A stretch of 64,000 nucleotides of DNA from assembly GCA_002633005.1 (NCBI GenBank), contig NMRA01000012.1:2022014-2086013 (forward strand), in the 5' to 3' direction. A model generated the notes under the pieces. That model was given only the letters and a program-made list of their open reading frames with translations, was not told where the DNA came from and did no database searches. A program made the position numbers and the translations under genes. This DNA is from Phoronis australis (taxonomy: Eukaryota; Phoronida; Phoronidae). How positions within the stretch are numbered: position 1 is the stretch's first letter; each line of letters starts with the position of its first letter. Shown here piece after piece: positions 22,687-35,774 of the stretch.

Positions 22687-23465
22687 NNNNNNNNNNNNNN
22701 NNNNNNNNNNNNNNNNNNNNNNNNNNNNNNNNNNNNNNNNNNNNNNNNNNNNNNNNNNNNNNNNNNNNNNNNNNNNNNNNNNNNNNNNNNNNNNNNNNNN
22801 NNNNNNNNNNNNNNNNNNNNNNNNNNNNNNNNNNNNNNNNNNNNNNNNNNNNNNNNNNNNNNNNNNNNNNNNNNNNNNNNNNNNNNNNNNNNNNNNNNNN
22901 NNNNNNNNNNNNNNNNNNNNNNNNNNNNNNNNNNNNNNNNNNNNNNNNNNNNNNNNNNNNNNNNNNNNNNNNNNNNNNNNNNNNNNNNNNNNNNNNNNNN
23001 NNNNNNNNNNNNNNNNNNNNNNNNNNNNNNNNNNNNNNNNNNNNNNNNNNNNNNNNNNNNNNNNNNNNNNNNNNNNNNNNNNNNNNNNNNNNNNNNNNNN
23101 NNNNNNNNNNNNNNNNNNNNNNNNNNNNNNNNNNNNNNNNNNNNNNNNNNNNNNNNNNNNNNNNNNNNNNNNNNNNNNNNNNNNNNNNNNNNNNNNNNNN
23201 NNNNNNNNNNNNNNNNNNNNNNNNNNNNNNNNNNNNNNNNNNNNNNNNNNNNNNNNNNNNNNNNNNNNNNNNNNNNNNNNNNNNNNNNNNNNNNNNNNNN
23301 NNNNNNNNNNNNNNNNNNNNNNNNNNNNNNNNNNNNNNNNNNNNNNNNNNNNNNNNNNNNNNNNNNNNNNNNNNNNNNNNNNNNNNNNNNNNNNNNNNNN
23401 NNNNNNNNNNNNNNNNNNNNNNNNNNNNNNNNNNNNNNNNNNNNNNNNNNNNNNNNNNNNNNNNN
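22687..23465. other. Assembly gap (779 N)
   Basis: Run of N directly after a field of tandem repeats. The gap probably exists because of more repeat units. Open frames running through it are meaningless. Confidence 0.98.
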
Positions 23466-24006
23466 ACTCCTTCAATGTTAACCCGTGTATGATTCAAACT
23501 GCCACAAAATGTGCCCCCGTGTATGACAGTAAATTATTTATTTTCTGTGTGTAATGATCAACACCAGCACTTCAGTCCACTACCACTGGACTCGTGTGTC
23601 GAAGGCCTAGAGCGGCAAAAGTCATTCACAGCATATGCTCTTCGTTTGATAGCACAGGAGTAGCGTCACAAAGCCACACCTGCAGAGTCCACTCGAAGCA
23701 TGGCCTGGCGGACACGTTCCCTCTGCATTCGAGTGCCTGTGATCTCCAGACGAATTTCGTTGCATGCGGCTCCAAATCTGTGGTTATGCTGGAGACCTGT
23801 TCTGACTTGTTCATCAAGTTCGGCACCAGAAATGGTGGAAAATCCTCCTGAATACTCTGGAAAATTACCAAAGTTAATATTATTGTATAATTGTGTATTT
23901 AGTAGGCCCATGCACCGTAACAATGTGTTTTCAAAGAAAGGTTAGTTTTAGCTTGAATACATGTAAACGTTTGTCAACAATTTTGTGACAAAGACACACA
24001 AAACGC
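23466..24006. other. Intergenic, no gene recognised
   Basis: Short overlapping open frames on both strands with no recognisable family. Nothing else was seen. Confidence 0.4.
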
Positions 24007-24167
24007 ATAGGCGGATCCAGGGGGTAAATGGGGTCCTGCCCCCCTTCTTTACCTTGAGTTTAATGATTTCAAATCTAGGATTTTCAAATTGTTGGCTTGG
24101 ACCCCGTTTTATAAAAAACCTTGATCCGGCGGTTACCCCCTTTTAAACAGTCCTGGATCAGCCCCTG
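24007..24167. mobile_element. Short hAT-like MITE
   Basis: The left end AGGCGGATCCAGGGGG and the right end CCTGGATCAGCCCCTG are inverted copies of the GGCGGATCCAGG terminus common in non-autonomous hAT elements. The body is about 160 bp and has no coding capacity. An exact 8-bp target duplication was not evident. Confidence 0.55.
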
Positions 24168-24951
24168 AAACGACTCGAAGTATTATTTTGCGTATCGATC
24201 TAAAGTGGGACATTATTTCATCTACAACTACTCGCGGTGACGTTTTGTATTAAGGCCACATCTCTTCAAATCTTCCACATGCCTTATATTTCCGCGGATT
24301 GTTTGAAACTTCACTGTTTACACTGCGGATAACATTAACCTGTATAGTGAGTAAGCTTATTAGCTAAAATTTCTTATAAAAACATTACTCACGATTAATT
24401 TCCTGTAAGGGGATCAAAGCAAGACGTTTTAGTTTAACTTTTGAAAGTTTTCCTAAAAAGAAAGTGCAGGTCTAATAAACTTAATATCAACAATAATTAG
24501 AATGGTAAATTCGTAACTACTTGAAAACGTTATAAAGAAATGTAGCGTAATAATGCTTTACCTATTTGAAATCACGCTACGATCAAAAGTAGTCTTCAGA
24601 GCTAGAGCGGTATATGGAAAATTAATTCGCATGAACGCATTCCCCTCAACTGATTCACTGCGTAAGGCTACAGATGTTCAAGAAAATGAAGTATTACTTA
24701 AATAAAATGTTACTTGATTCTCCTCTCGACTGTTCCTTTGGACACATTTAAAATCTTTACCATCTTCTGTTTTGAAAAAACGTCAAGGAAGTCAGCAAAG
24801 AGCTCCATTTGGTCTTTTGGCCTTCCTCCCCATCACGTGTGCGCTTGTAACTTGTAGACTCGCCAGCATCCGACAAATGAATTAACAAGGTTCACAATTC
24901 ACTCTAGATTAGTTTCACTACAAACTAGCTTCAGATCTCGTCAACTGCAGA

Positions 24952-25038
24952 ACAACAAAAAATTATTACTACTATTATTATCATTATCATTATTATTATC
25001 ATCATCATTATCATTATCTTTATCATTATTATTACTAA
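24952..25038. repeat. ATT/ATC microsatellite
   Basis: Interrupted trinucleotide and hexanucleotide run of TTATTA, TCATTA and TCATCA units. Confidence 0.9.
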
Positions 25039-25371
25039 TTTGCAAATTAGTAATAGAGACGCTGAGGCATGATGCAGCAAACGGACACCGGACGCCCACT
25101 GGGGGTCACTCCCAGACATAAGCATATAGCACCCCTGAACCCAAATTTGTTGTTGCCTCCCATGTCTGCTAATCCCTGTGCAAAGGCGTACCAGTAGGAC
25201 AAACATGGCAAGGGCCCAACTAAACCGTTTCCATACAAATAGTAGAAAAGTCTAATCTGAATCCACAGCGAACATCGCCGCATGCAGTGACTAGGCCCGT
25301 CTTTCAAAGACAAGAGCAGTTCTTCCCTGCTTGCGCAGTTTCGACAAACACAGTATCGGTAATTTTCGAAT

Positions 25372-25397
25372 TAGCTCAGTTGGTGCATTGTGGAAAA
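25372..25397 (+). repeat. tRNA-like A-box fragment (possible SINE head)
   Basis: TTAGCTCAGTTGGTGCATTGTG resembles a tRNA D arm. A near-identical stretch occurs near 31798 (AAGCTCAGTTGGTCGCATTGTG). No B box follows within 60 bp at either site, so both are at best truncated tRNA-derived repeats. Confidence 0.35.
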
Positions 25398-27137
25398 TCA
25401 GGTAAAATAATAAAAATGTCTAAGCCAAGAAATGCGCCCAGTTGTTAGACGTACACATGATTATCCGACGGTCAAACACACGAACTTTGCATCATACATG
25501 CGAAGCACTGCATGCAGGGATACTTTTAAGGCCGGGACCCCCGCCACTGGCGCACTGGAGTTGCTTCACTTGCTTGACTTGGGCCGACTGGCTCCTTGAA
25601 ATTGTGCAGACTTGGAATGATAGGCCAATAAGTTCTCTAATGTGTACCAGACTTCGAATCATACGTAAGAAACCACATCAACCAGAGATGAGAGTGCGGC
25701 CGAAATGCAAATTAGGCCAACCGTTTCCCACCCCTTTTGCCAGAATTCCAGGCCCTCCCCATCATCATCGCCACCTATTTTGCCCAATAATCGTCCTCAT
25801 CGACCGGGGCCACAACTTAATTTGCCACTTTTTCATATTTTCCTACTTTTTAAGAAACAAAATTCGGCAAATAACCATCGAGACAACATTTCAATGGGTC
25901 ATATGACAATTTAAGTTGAACGCGCAAAAATGAATCCTGAAAATTTCAACGTAAGAGCAAAAACTCAGTGGTGCCAACCACATGAAAGAATGTTACCGAC
26001 TGTATTTCTCGAGAAGACAAAATAAATGTTCCTGTTTTGCTTAACGCGTCCAGCGCACGCACATTAGGCTGATCGACCACGGCAACAAAATGTCTAATAC
26101 GTCTGATTTATGTTCGATGTTGTGGTCCGTACGCAGTAGTAACTCCCCCCCCCCCCCGAGGCGCAGACGTGGGTTAGGAAATGATGAGCACAGGCACATG
26201 TCGCTTTTTCGCGATTTTTGTCCAGAAAGGGTGGGTTTCACTTAAGTTATTATTTCAAAAAGAGGGATGCGTAATTAACTCATTTCGAGAAAATTGATCG
26301 GCCTACATATTAAAAATGTTCAGAAAAACCTACCCGGTGTCGCTCACTCAGAATATGTTGTGGTTCGGACCGAGCACCTCCGACCTGGAGGGCGCACTCG
26401 ACTATGTTTTGGACGGGGATGCTGCAGGAAAATAGGGACTACGACCCTTTTACAGAGTCGGTGGGCTAGAACGAAAAACGACCGAGTTAGAGACTTAGAG
26501 TAACTTCGTGTTAGCAGCCATGTACTCGGTTGTGTTGTTCCAAAAACTCAATAAGTTACCTTTTGTCGAAAATGGCACCCTTATGTAGAACTTTTTGCCC
26601 CGGGGTTTTTGTCGTGGAGTCACCCTTTTGAGCAGCACGTCCCGTATACCTCTTAGCTTATATGGGAACACCCCCCGGGACCTCCGATCATCACATTAGA
26701 GTTGACCCTCGGCCCAAAGCATAATAATTTACGTTGACTTGTGCCTTATTTACAGAACAACAGTAAACGATAATCAACATACAATGATCATAAGAAGTAT
26801 TCATATGACTTGCATACCGATTCGTAGAATTTCTATGCATCTGAAGACTATCGACGTGACCTTGCCGAGTGGAGTGGAGATGCTGGTGAACAATACTATA
26901 CATCAAGATGGACTCTCCTTTTCGCTTGCCCCAGATTTGTCCGCACCATTTCCAAACGATTCAGCACTCTGTTAACGTTTTTCATGTTAACGCCGTCATC
27001 AATAAATAAAACTTTTGATAGACTCGTTAACATATCGCTTTTGCAGAAATTCTTCATGATCCGCGAGACGCGCCCATGCTTCTATAAAGTACGCACGCGT
27101 CAACTTTTCTTATTGGCTGAATAAGTACTTTTTTGAT

Positions 27138-27545
27138 TGGTTGATTAATTACTGTATAATTATTTATTACTGGAATAGCTATTTATTTGAGTACCTATTC
27201 CTGGAATAACTATTAAAAACGGAAATAAATATTTATTACTGGAATAAATATTTATTTAAGCAACTATCTCTGGAATAAATATTAAAAATAGAAATAAATA
27301 TTTATTACTGTGATAAATATTTAAATAAAGTAATTGTTCATGAAATAATATTAATATCAGAAATAAACATTTATTACTAGAATAAATATTTAAATAAAGT
27401 AATTGTTCATGAAATAAATATTAATAACAGAGATAAATATTTATTACTGGAATAAATATTAATAACAGAAATAAATGTTTATTCCAGCAATAAATAATCA
27501 TTACAGAAATTATTCCTGGCTTCTGATTGGCTAAACAGTTATTGC
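27138..27545. repeat. AT-rich minisatellite
   Basis: Irregular repetition of AATAAATATTTATTACTGG and GGAATAAATATTAA units, partly self-complementary (AATAAATATTTATT is palindromic). It could form hairpins. No gene is present. Confidence 0.85.
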
Positions 27546-28084
27546 AGGAATAAATCGGGGAAATATTAAAGTAACGGACTTTTGGCATACCTGGCTTACG
27601 ATACTCGGCGAACAGCCCAGTGTCGGCATCACTTTCCAGGCACTGGATCAGATTTCAATCTTCCTGATATTATGTAACAGGTTTGGCAGATCCCCGCGGG
27701 GTCAAAGTACAGCTTCGTGTTCGAAGTATTATTTTGTGTTGACCAGAGCCGAGGCTAACACTGAAACACGGAACTACTAACAAGGAGCATTACAATTTAG
27801 GGCCCTAGTTGAATTATGGGCCCTTTCATTGTAGATTTCACGAAGCGCCTTCCTGTCAAGATTTCCTTCGTCGTCTGACAAGAAATCTTTTATAATAAAA
27901 CAAGAATGTGTTGGAATAATAAAAATGCCGCATTAACAACTATACATGCTTGAAAACTAGTGTACGGGAATGCAACGAAATACGTTCTTTTTCAGTCTGT
28001 GACATCGTTCCGTACAAAACACTCATAGAGGAGCCACAGTCACAATTTCGCATCATTTGACGAGCATATAATGATGTGACATTA

Positions 28085-28443
28085 TTACATAGGACCTTAT
28101 CTGCACAGAATTTCACTCTGCAAATGATTATTTTCTGAGAGTGGAAATTCCTCAGACTTCGATTTTACACTAAGCTGTCATTAATTAGGTAACGTGGCCA
28201 TGGTTTTCAGGAAAGTTTAGCGAATTTAGGAATCAGTGTAGTTAAGGTAGGACGGTGTATAAGTCCTAATTTTAGATAGCCACTAATGCTTAAGTGGAAC
28301 ATTTTACACTTGGATAACAGTGTGCAAAGAATGGTATCTGAAAAGTTCCATGTTTTAAAATCTGAACAGCCATTTCTGAGATACGACGTTTCGGAGTTGG
28401 CCAAAATTGCGGGACATCCACTCATAGGGTCCTACATAACTTA
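28085..28443 (+). mobile_element. MITE family 1 (TIR GGTTATGTAGGACC), internally deleted copy
   Basis: The left end TTACATAGGACCTTAT and right end GGTCCTACATAAC form inverted termini. The interior shares blocks with the copies at 45356, 47131, 49399 and 58644, such as GTCATTAATTAGGT, TTAGCGAA, AGTGGAACATTTTA and GCCATTTCTGAGAT. It is shorter than the 475-545 bp copies. Confidence 0.7.
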
Positions 28444-29559
28444 AGCACGACTTGATTAAAAATACGACTCGGTGTACTCTTAGTCGGAAGGTGGCAGACA
28501 CTCGCACGTATTCTTTGTACAGCATACAATTTGCGTATAAGTAAATTGCGAATAGACATTGACAAAAGAAAATTAAAATAGTAACAATATTTCGAAAGCA
28601 CATTGTCTCATCATCATCAGGCACACAGTAAAATGAACATGCTAGAAACGGATATCAATAATGAGTGCAGGTAGATAAACGTACAAACAGTGGGTGTAAA
28701 TACAACACACGGTAGGGTAGGAAGCCTCCAAGCCATTATAGCAGAACTCAGCCAACGTGTGGTCAACTCATATGAGCTGTTCATTCACCACATGTTTTTC
28801 ACAACTGATCGACAGAGACTCTAAAATCTTCTACCAAAATGGGCCATTTCCAAGTCATTTTCCAACCATGTTCATGTAAAAAAGGGTCTTGAATGGACCC
28901 ACCCTACACATGCATGGACCATCGACAGGAGAGTATGATCGTGTGTCCAATGCAACGCTTTCACGAGAATTGGGAAGAAAACATTCGACCATATGACATG
29001 TGAATTCATAAACGGTGTTACATCTGGTCACTGGTCATTATCTTCCTCAGATGAGATTGTTTTTCATAATGAATTTACCGGTATGTTCTGATAGTACGTC
29101 CAGCCTATCACCTAGTGGAGTGTGTTTCATGACAGAAGCATGGAGTTTACTATTCTGCTACACTCCTACGGTGGAAGGTGAGTTAAGAATGAAATTAGCT
29201 CTTACCCTTCACACTATTATTTGTGAAAAAGAATTAAATCTCATTTAAACAAAAGGGCAAAGTGTCTCGGAATGTGCACATAACTGGTAATTACTGAGAC
29301 AATTTCTATTAATTATTTCTAGACTGTCATCCATTCATAATTACAAGACTAAACCCTTTTCTCGGGAATTAAATATAAAGAGATGGCAGCGTAGGATCAA
29401 ATTTCTGTCTTTAATCCTAATTCACCTTCATGATACGACCTTTTAACACTGTATATTAACCACAACTTCTACATGTACACTCAGAAAGACACACACCGTA
29501 GCCCCTTGGTTGGCTGGTTAGGGGCTATAATATTTCCCATCGCTTTCTGTACTAATTTC

Positions 29560-30085
29560 GTCCCATGTACTTTAACGGACGGTAGGCGAAATCCGCTCAC
29601 AGATTAAGTTTTCACTTCGTCAAAAATACCTTCTACACTTAAAACTATCACTTAAAAAGCGCTTACTTTCTTCAGTGATCCTTTTTGCTTCTTTCCATAT
29701 CTTCGATGAAGCATAGCTACGAGAAGTCAGGTGACTTAGCATGCGCGCACCCAGCCTTCAATATGGGGGGCTCGAATTCCTAGCGTCGTGGACCTTTGGT
29801 AACAAAATAGGCGCACCATTGTGAATTGCGCGTTTGTGCTTGTTTAGTGGACTTTTGTCTCATTTTCTCGGACCTGGGTGCGCGCATGCTTAGGCGAATA
29901 ACTCCAACTCACTTTTTGGTCACACTTAACTTTTTCACCGCGCGCGCGATAACCACAAATCATTTCAACTGCCGCTTGAGTCACGGGAGTTAGGCAATGG
30001 CTAGTGTGAGACTGAGCGAAGCGCGTGACCTGGCGAGTGACACTTGCAAAATAGCATGGGAAGATAGGTGAAATTTGTAAGATGT
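29560..30085. repeat. Dispersed repeat, copy 1
   Basis: Shares ordered blocks with 33155-33395: AAATCCG, AGTTTTCA, ACACTTAAAA, TTACTTTCTT, TGACCTGGCG, CACTTGCAAAA and GGAAGATA. It is non-coding and the family is not recognised. Confidence 0.6.
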
Positions 30086-30317
30086 GATACCTTTGGACTT
30101 TTTTGTTCGTCAACAGGATAGATTTCAAGTAACTGCCTCAAAATGGCACCCTGTGAAAGAAACTCAAAGCGCACCGACAGATTTTCATGGATATGTCCAA
30201 GTTATGTCGACTAAATTCTATCCAGAGTCATGGTATGTGTTAATTTTAACTACATGTGCCTATGTGTATGTCTCATTCGATTTTATTTGTTGTATTTTGA
30301 AATTAGTAGCTTTTTAA

Positions 30318-33154
30318 AAGGGGGTGTACTATTGCCCCTGTATGCCAGCGGCATTCAAGGCGATGTAATTGCCTAAAAGAAAAAACAATTCCTAGTAGTA
30401 CACATAGCTAGCGTTTGGCTCCGTTTCAAACTGATTGTCACTCCTAATATAAAGGACCCAGTGGTTATCAACAAAAGAATTAATACAACTATTATTCGCT
30501 AAACTTCTTTTAAGCGATGAATTACGACGCCGTATGCATTCCAATCAGATGATACCCGGTGCACCCGGTGCCAAAACCGTTAATTTGTAGTACTCCAGGT
30601 AATCACTGTTAACACACGAAACCCACGGTCAGAATGATGTACAGGGACATCGAGCCTGAACGGCAATTTTTCATTAACATGCCTACTAGTAATTTACATT
30701 ATAACCGAACACCTGATGATGTAAAAATGTTCAGAGAACACGAGCGAGCACCTGAAAAGCTATCCAACAAAAATACAGTCGTGTTTTAATCAATCTCGGA
30801 AAGTATAATTCTACAGAAATTCAGTACTAGCAAGCATACGTCAAACATATTTCTTGTAATATTCATTAGATGTTGGAAATGTAGGAGCCTGTCTTGCTTT
30901 TTACTTTGTTCAGGACTCATGTTTCTGTAATAACAACGTGAACGTCGGGGTATCTGTTAGGATTTTTTAGTTCAAACACTGCAGTTTGATTCACTGAGAG
31001 TTTATAAATGATCCACATAATACTCTTGGCTAGCTATCCTACGCAATCCACAACAACTAGGTCGGTAGACTCCATGTGAGACAGCAAAACTAAGGATTTC
31101 AGTCCCGGTGCACCGAATAATTTTTGGAAAATTTGGATCGACGCCAAACTCGGAGAGTCAAACTAGCCGCAATAAGTTGCGCTATTCTGGTTAGGGATGG
31201 CGGATTAAGCGCCTACAGTCTGGCGTACCTCTAGCAGTGCCTAGCTTCCCAAATCCCGTCTCCTTACCGTTATTTTCCGTAAATTTCATCATAATGTTTA
31301 CCAGAAATGTATTACTCCATAATAATACAGTAATAGATTTCAGTCTTTACTTAGCGTACAGTAACATGGAGTCACTAGGTGAAAAATACTGTCTATATCC
31401 AAGAGCATTAACATAGGCTTATAGCTGCAGCACGACTTCGCACCCAACAAAAATGGATATCCCGAGAATCCGCAGTTGGAACTCAGGATACTATAAGCTT
31501 ATTTTTAAGTGATTTTTAAAAAAGAAAATGTATTTTTGACAATGTAAAAACTTGAGAATTAGTACCTAAATCGATTTGTAGCCTCTAGATGGGCTAAGTG
31601 TTGCCTACTACTTCGCTAGCTCCACAGGGGCCTCGGTTGAGCCGAAGGCAAGAGAATCGAGGGGCTACGCGTTGCCAAGTTGAGCCAACCAACCAAAGCG
31701 GTGTACTGCCAAAAATGGTACCAACCTGTGAAATTCGAAAACTAAGGTCCATCTCAGTCGCACCGTGCGCAAAAGCTCGGTAAGCGCTGCTGGTAACATA
31801 AGCTCAGTTGGTCGCATTGTGTATAGCCAGCTCGACGTTATAGATCTCATAAACATTTTGCGAGAGGCCAGACACACCCTTCTTCAGCTAACCGTGACTA
31901 CTGATAGTACTATTGCCCGGCGTCGCCGCGTTTCACAGCAACAAGCGGTCCCACCGGGTGTCACATGTCACTGGACACAAACCAGAAATTGGGAAACTGA
32001 CCAATCGCTGCAATGTGCCTCGAGACTGTCCGCGATAACGCCGTGATGACGTGCACATATGGGTATGTAAATTTCAATCCAGAAATGAAAGGAACACTTC
32101 CTTTTTACACACTACGTCACACGAATGCTACAAAATGTGTTTCTCAACAACACATTTATGCCTCCGATAACTTGATATACGTCGTCGTTGAAAATGACTG
32201 ATTTTCAGCCATTATGAAGAAGGATTCTGGCATTGAGAGCTAATGTATCGGGTTCTTTAACTCAACCAACTTATGTCTATCATCGCCAGGACGAATAAAA
32301 AGGCTCAGTTAGAAAGAGCACTTTGTGTATCTTAGAAAAAGAAAAGAAAAATAAAATTATTCCTTATCACTTCACTTCAGTAGTCAAGAAATCAGCTCAA
32401 TGCACAAGGACTAATTTAAGATAAATGATTAAACCCCGGTGGTCTGTGTGCTTTTGAAACCTACTTTTGCGTGGAGTAAATATTTGCGCAATGGTTTAAC
32501 TGAATTTCGAATAGTTTTAAATGTGAATCGGCATTTTCACTAGTAGATGTCATATTCGAACGTAAAAAAAATGTGTTGGATAAGATAAAAGCGGTGTATT
32601 TATTCACTTTCTAAAATGGAAAATGACTCATTGGATCCCTGTAAATTGAATCCATGGCAACTTACATCTAAATGCGTATTTTAATTGTTTGTTTTACTTA
32701 AAGCTATATCACTAATTTGACAATTACCATGCCTTCCTGCTATTACAGACCTCCACTTAAATTAGTTGCCGACAGCCGGACCGTCGTGGTGTAACACAAG
32801 TCCTTGTTCTCTGTGGTTGTGCTGTTGTCAGAATGGAGCTAATGTGTTCAGTGACTCGTAGTCAGAAGTCAGTCATATCTACACTCGTGCTGGCTCCTGT
32901 TCACCTACTAAGGAATATATAAATGAAGACATTTTTACATTAACTGACATTGTGAAACAATCATCATGTGTTCTATTCACATGACACACAAATATTGCCA
33001 GACCCAAGCCACCTCGATGACCAAAACACATAATACTCTGAAGTAAATGTCGTATATGCGTGCCCCTTGGCCCTAGTGTTGTATGCAAATCAGCTTCATA
33101 AACAACTCGTAGCCTGGACCCTCGTCTGGGTACTATCACTTGCTGTATTAATCT
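30318..33154. other. Intergenic, no gene recognised
   Basis: No exon set or RNA gene recognised. It contains a tRNA-like A-box fragment near 31798 and a tRNA-like stretch near 31063-31118 without a proper acceptor stem. Confidence 0.4.
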
Positions 33155-33395
33155 CATCCCGTGTTTTAAACGAGCGATAGTCCAAATCCGGTCACCGCAT
33201 ACGAGGTTTTCATCTAGCCAAAAGTACGTTTTACACTTAAAAATGTCACTTTAAAAAGTTTACTTTCTTTAGCGACCCTTGTTGCTGGCACGCAGGGAAC
33301 CAGCGAGTGCTTGACCTGGCGCGCCACTTGCAAAAAGTGGCATCAGTGCCGGGGAAGATATCCGGTGGAATTTGTTACATTCTGACACAACGCCA
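33155..33395. repeat. Dispersed repeat, copy 2
   Basis: Homologous to 29560-30085 with the central part missing. Downstream, near 33605 and 33682, are related stretches containing CGCTTGAATCC and CTAAATGCGT. A similar pair, GAATCCATGGCAACTTACAT and CTAAATGCGT, occurs near 32648. Confidence 0.6.
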
Positions 33396-33899
33396 CCTAT
33401 ACTGAAAAGTGGTTCTGTGGAAACATAATGAACGAAACACGGAATTCCATGTGTGGGCATCAATGCGCGAATCGACCATTTCATGATGAAAAGCACTCGT
33501 TGTCTATTGCTTAGCAGTGCAACTATCAGGGGATGTTTTCTTGTGCAGAAAATTTTGGTCAAATTGTATTCCTCAAGGTTTCTGCCAGTCTAATTAGTGC
33601 TTCCCGCTTGAATCCTTGATTACCTAAATGCGTAATTAATTATTCTAGGGAAATGAAAACTATCCAGATGAATTAATTTTCTGCGCTTGAATCCATGACA
33701 ACTCATCTAAATGCGTCTTCATTGATTGTAGTAAAAATTTGTTCCCAGTTGTATTCCAAGGAAAATAATCTAACAACGATCTTGGTGGATCTCTACAGAG
33801 TGGTGCCGTGAAAAGTACCGGGCCACGCCGCGACTTAAATATGCGTCACAATTTGTTCTACAATCATTTACAAAATAACAATCCAGATACACTACTGCA

Positions 33900-34042
33900 G
33901 GGCTGAGTTGCATAAACTTCAAACTTATCCGCTGGATAACTGTGATAGTTGCATTATGTCAAGTGTTACTCAACAATATCATGACGCGTGATAATGCGAC
34001 GACATTGTGGCTATCCAGCGTATAACTTTACTCAACCGGGCC
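33900..34042. mobile_element. Short inverted-repeat element (MITE)
   Basis: The left terminus GGGCTGAGTTGCATAAACTT and following GCTGGATA pair imperfectly with the right terminus TATCCAGCGTATAACTTTAC and following TCAACCGGGCCC. It is a foldback of about 140 bp. Confidence 0.6.
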
Positions 34043-34534
34043 CCGGTGTACATTCACTGCATTGTGCATTCACCATATATCTGAAAGATTTATGCTGTTA
34101 TAGATTATAAAATCATTCCGTTTGTACGCACTCAGAAGTGATTTCTGTCCTTGGCTGACGCGAGATCCGTGGTCTGCCCTGTTAATGTTTTGGTGAGATA
34201 CGGTCGCTAGAATTACACTGTGACCACCGTGAGTTCGTGTGACTGGTCACCTTAAAATCCGCAACGAGAGTGTCGTCCTCGACAAAACTAGGCTGCGCGA
34301 TGGTTTTCGAGTAACAAAACTTTGTAAAGGGCTGTCAAGGAGTTGCCGTAGATCCTACGGTAAATACTTTTTCAATTTATTGCGAGTCTCCAGTGGTCAA
34401 CTGCATGAAAAAGACCCATGACAGGGACTCAACTGTGCTTCTCAAATTTCCTGCGCATTTATGGCTTCGTTTACTCACTTATACTGTGATATCTTATTTT
34501 ACAAGTGAAATTTTTGTAATAACGTAACTGAAAA

Positions 34535-34600
34535 CTGAGCCCCTATTTCAACGAAAATAAGTAGGGGTTAATTCTATTTCAATGACAATAAGTAGGGGTT
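34535..34600. repeat. Two-unit tandem repeat
   Basis: ATAAGTAGGGGTTAATTC occurs twice about 32 bp apart, each time after a TATTTCAA stretch. The flanks GAGCCCCTA and TAGGGGCTT are inverted, which makes a small foldback. Confidence 0.65.
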
Positions 34601-35240
34601 AATTCCTTACTTTAGGGGCTTTGCGTGAAAAGGTCCCTATTTATTTTAAGTAATATTTTAATATTTGAACGTACAGTATACTCTCAGTATGCATCAAAGC
34701 TAAAACTTGACGTAGCAGTGAAGATATAACTCCAGAAGAAAGGACAAAAATGCGCTGAAAATTTAGGGAACACATATAGTCGTGTCCCTATATGGCCGTT
34801 TTATGAAACCACTAAGCACTGGAGGTATAGCTTGCTGCGTGGAAAGTTATTCTTTTCCAAAAATTAATTAATTGAATACTGCCACAGATAGAGCGGCACA
34901 AGTGACCGATACACGGCACAAAGGCTTAGTAGTGGGACGACCAGGTCGGGCCCTCTGACAGATCTGCTGACGCGGGAACGCTCGTGCGTGTCAGTGGTGA
35001 CGGGTCTCTGCCTACATGGTGCACAGTTATTTTCGGCCGTCTGCCCAGCCGCCACTTTCAGCTGATGTTATCGTTCTCTGGAGATTAATTTACGGTAACC
35101 AGGTGCGAAATTGCCCGTCATGAAGATGGTTGTAAACACTGGATGGGCGACGATAGTCTTTTTTAAATTTTCATTTTGAAAGTTTTTAAATAACATAGTT
35201 CGTGAAAAGTACAGGTCTATTGAAAATTGGACAAGAAATG

Positions 35241-35316
35241 CATGGGCGGCGCAGCACTGACATAAGTGGAGGGACTATAGCCCCTTCACAGAGCTCCTAC
35301 GGGTGCGCCGCCCATG
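35241..35316. repeat. Short palindromic element
   Basis: CATGGGCGGCGCA at the left is exactly inverted as TGCGCCGCCCATG at the right, around a ~50-bp centre. Probably a tiny MITE or foldback. Confidence 0.7.
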
Positions 35317-35774
35317 AAATTTCAACCTAAAACAGAAAGTAGTGCACAGCCAGTAGGCTTAACTTCATCACTGTATAAACCAGCATCTGGAACTGAATTT
35401 AGGAAAACCGAGTGCCACCGTACAATCTGGCAAGGTTCTTGAGGCAATAAGCCATTGTTTATAAATGTTAAGGCTAATAATTAGCGGGACTCGAACTACA
35501 ACCTAAGTTTGTGGTCTGGCTCATAACGGGGATTCAAGGTGAAAAATGCCCCGGTCGGCTTCCACTAGAGGCGGGGAGCATAGCGGCCCCTTAATTGAAT
35601 TCAAAGGGAAACTTAATTATTCGAATCCGGGTCCACGCTCTGAGGCTCCGGTAGGCCGGACGACTGCATGTCAAGAGCCCGCGGAGTGGGATACCCATGC
35701 TAACTGTAATTGGCCGAGACGAGCCGTTAACACTCAGAATGACTTAGTTACCGGTCCCCGTCGCAGACACTTAA

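Noticed and set aside
22521-23497. Long open frames of 264-323 codons on both strands
   Set aside because: They consist almost entirely of N; the gap only fails to encode stops.
31063-31118. tRNA-like stretch (AGGTCGGTAGACTCC to TTTCAGTCCCGGTGCACCG)
   Set aside because: No paired acceptor stem or clear anticodon arm, so it is not called as a tRNA gene.
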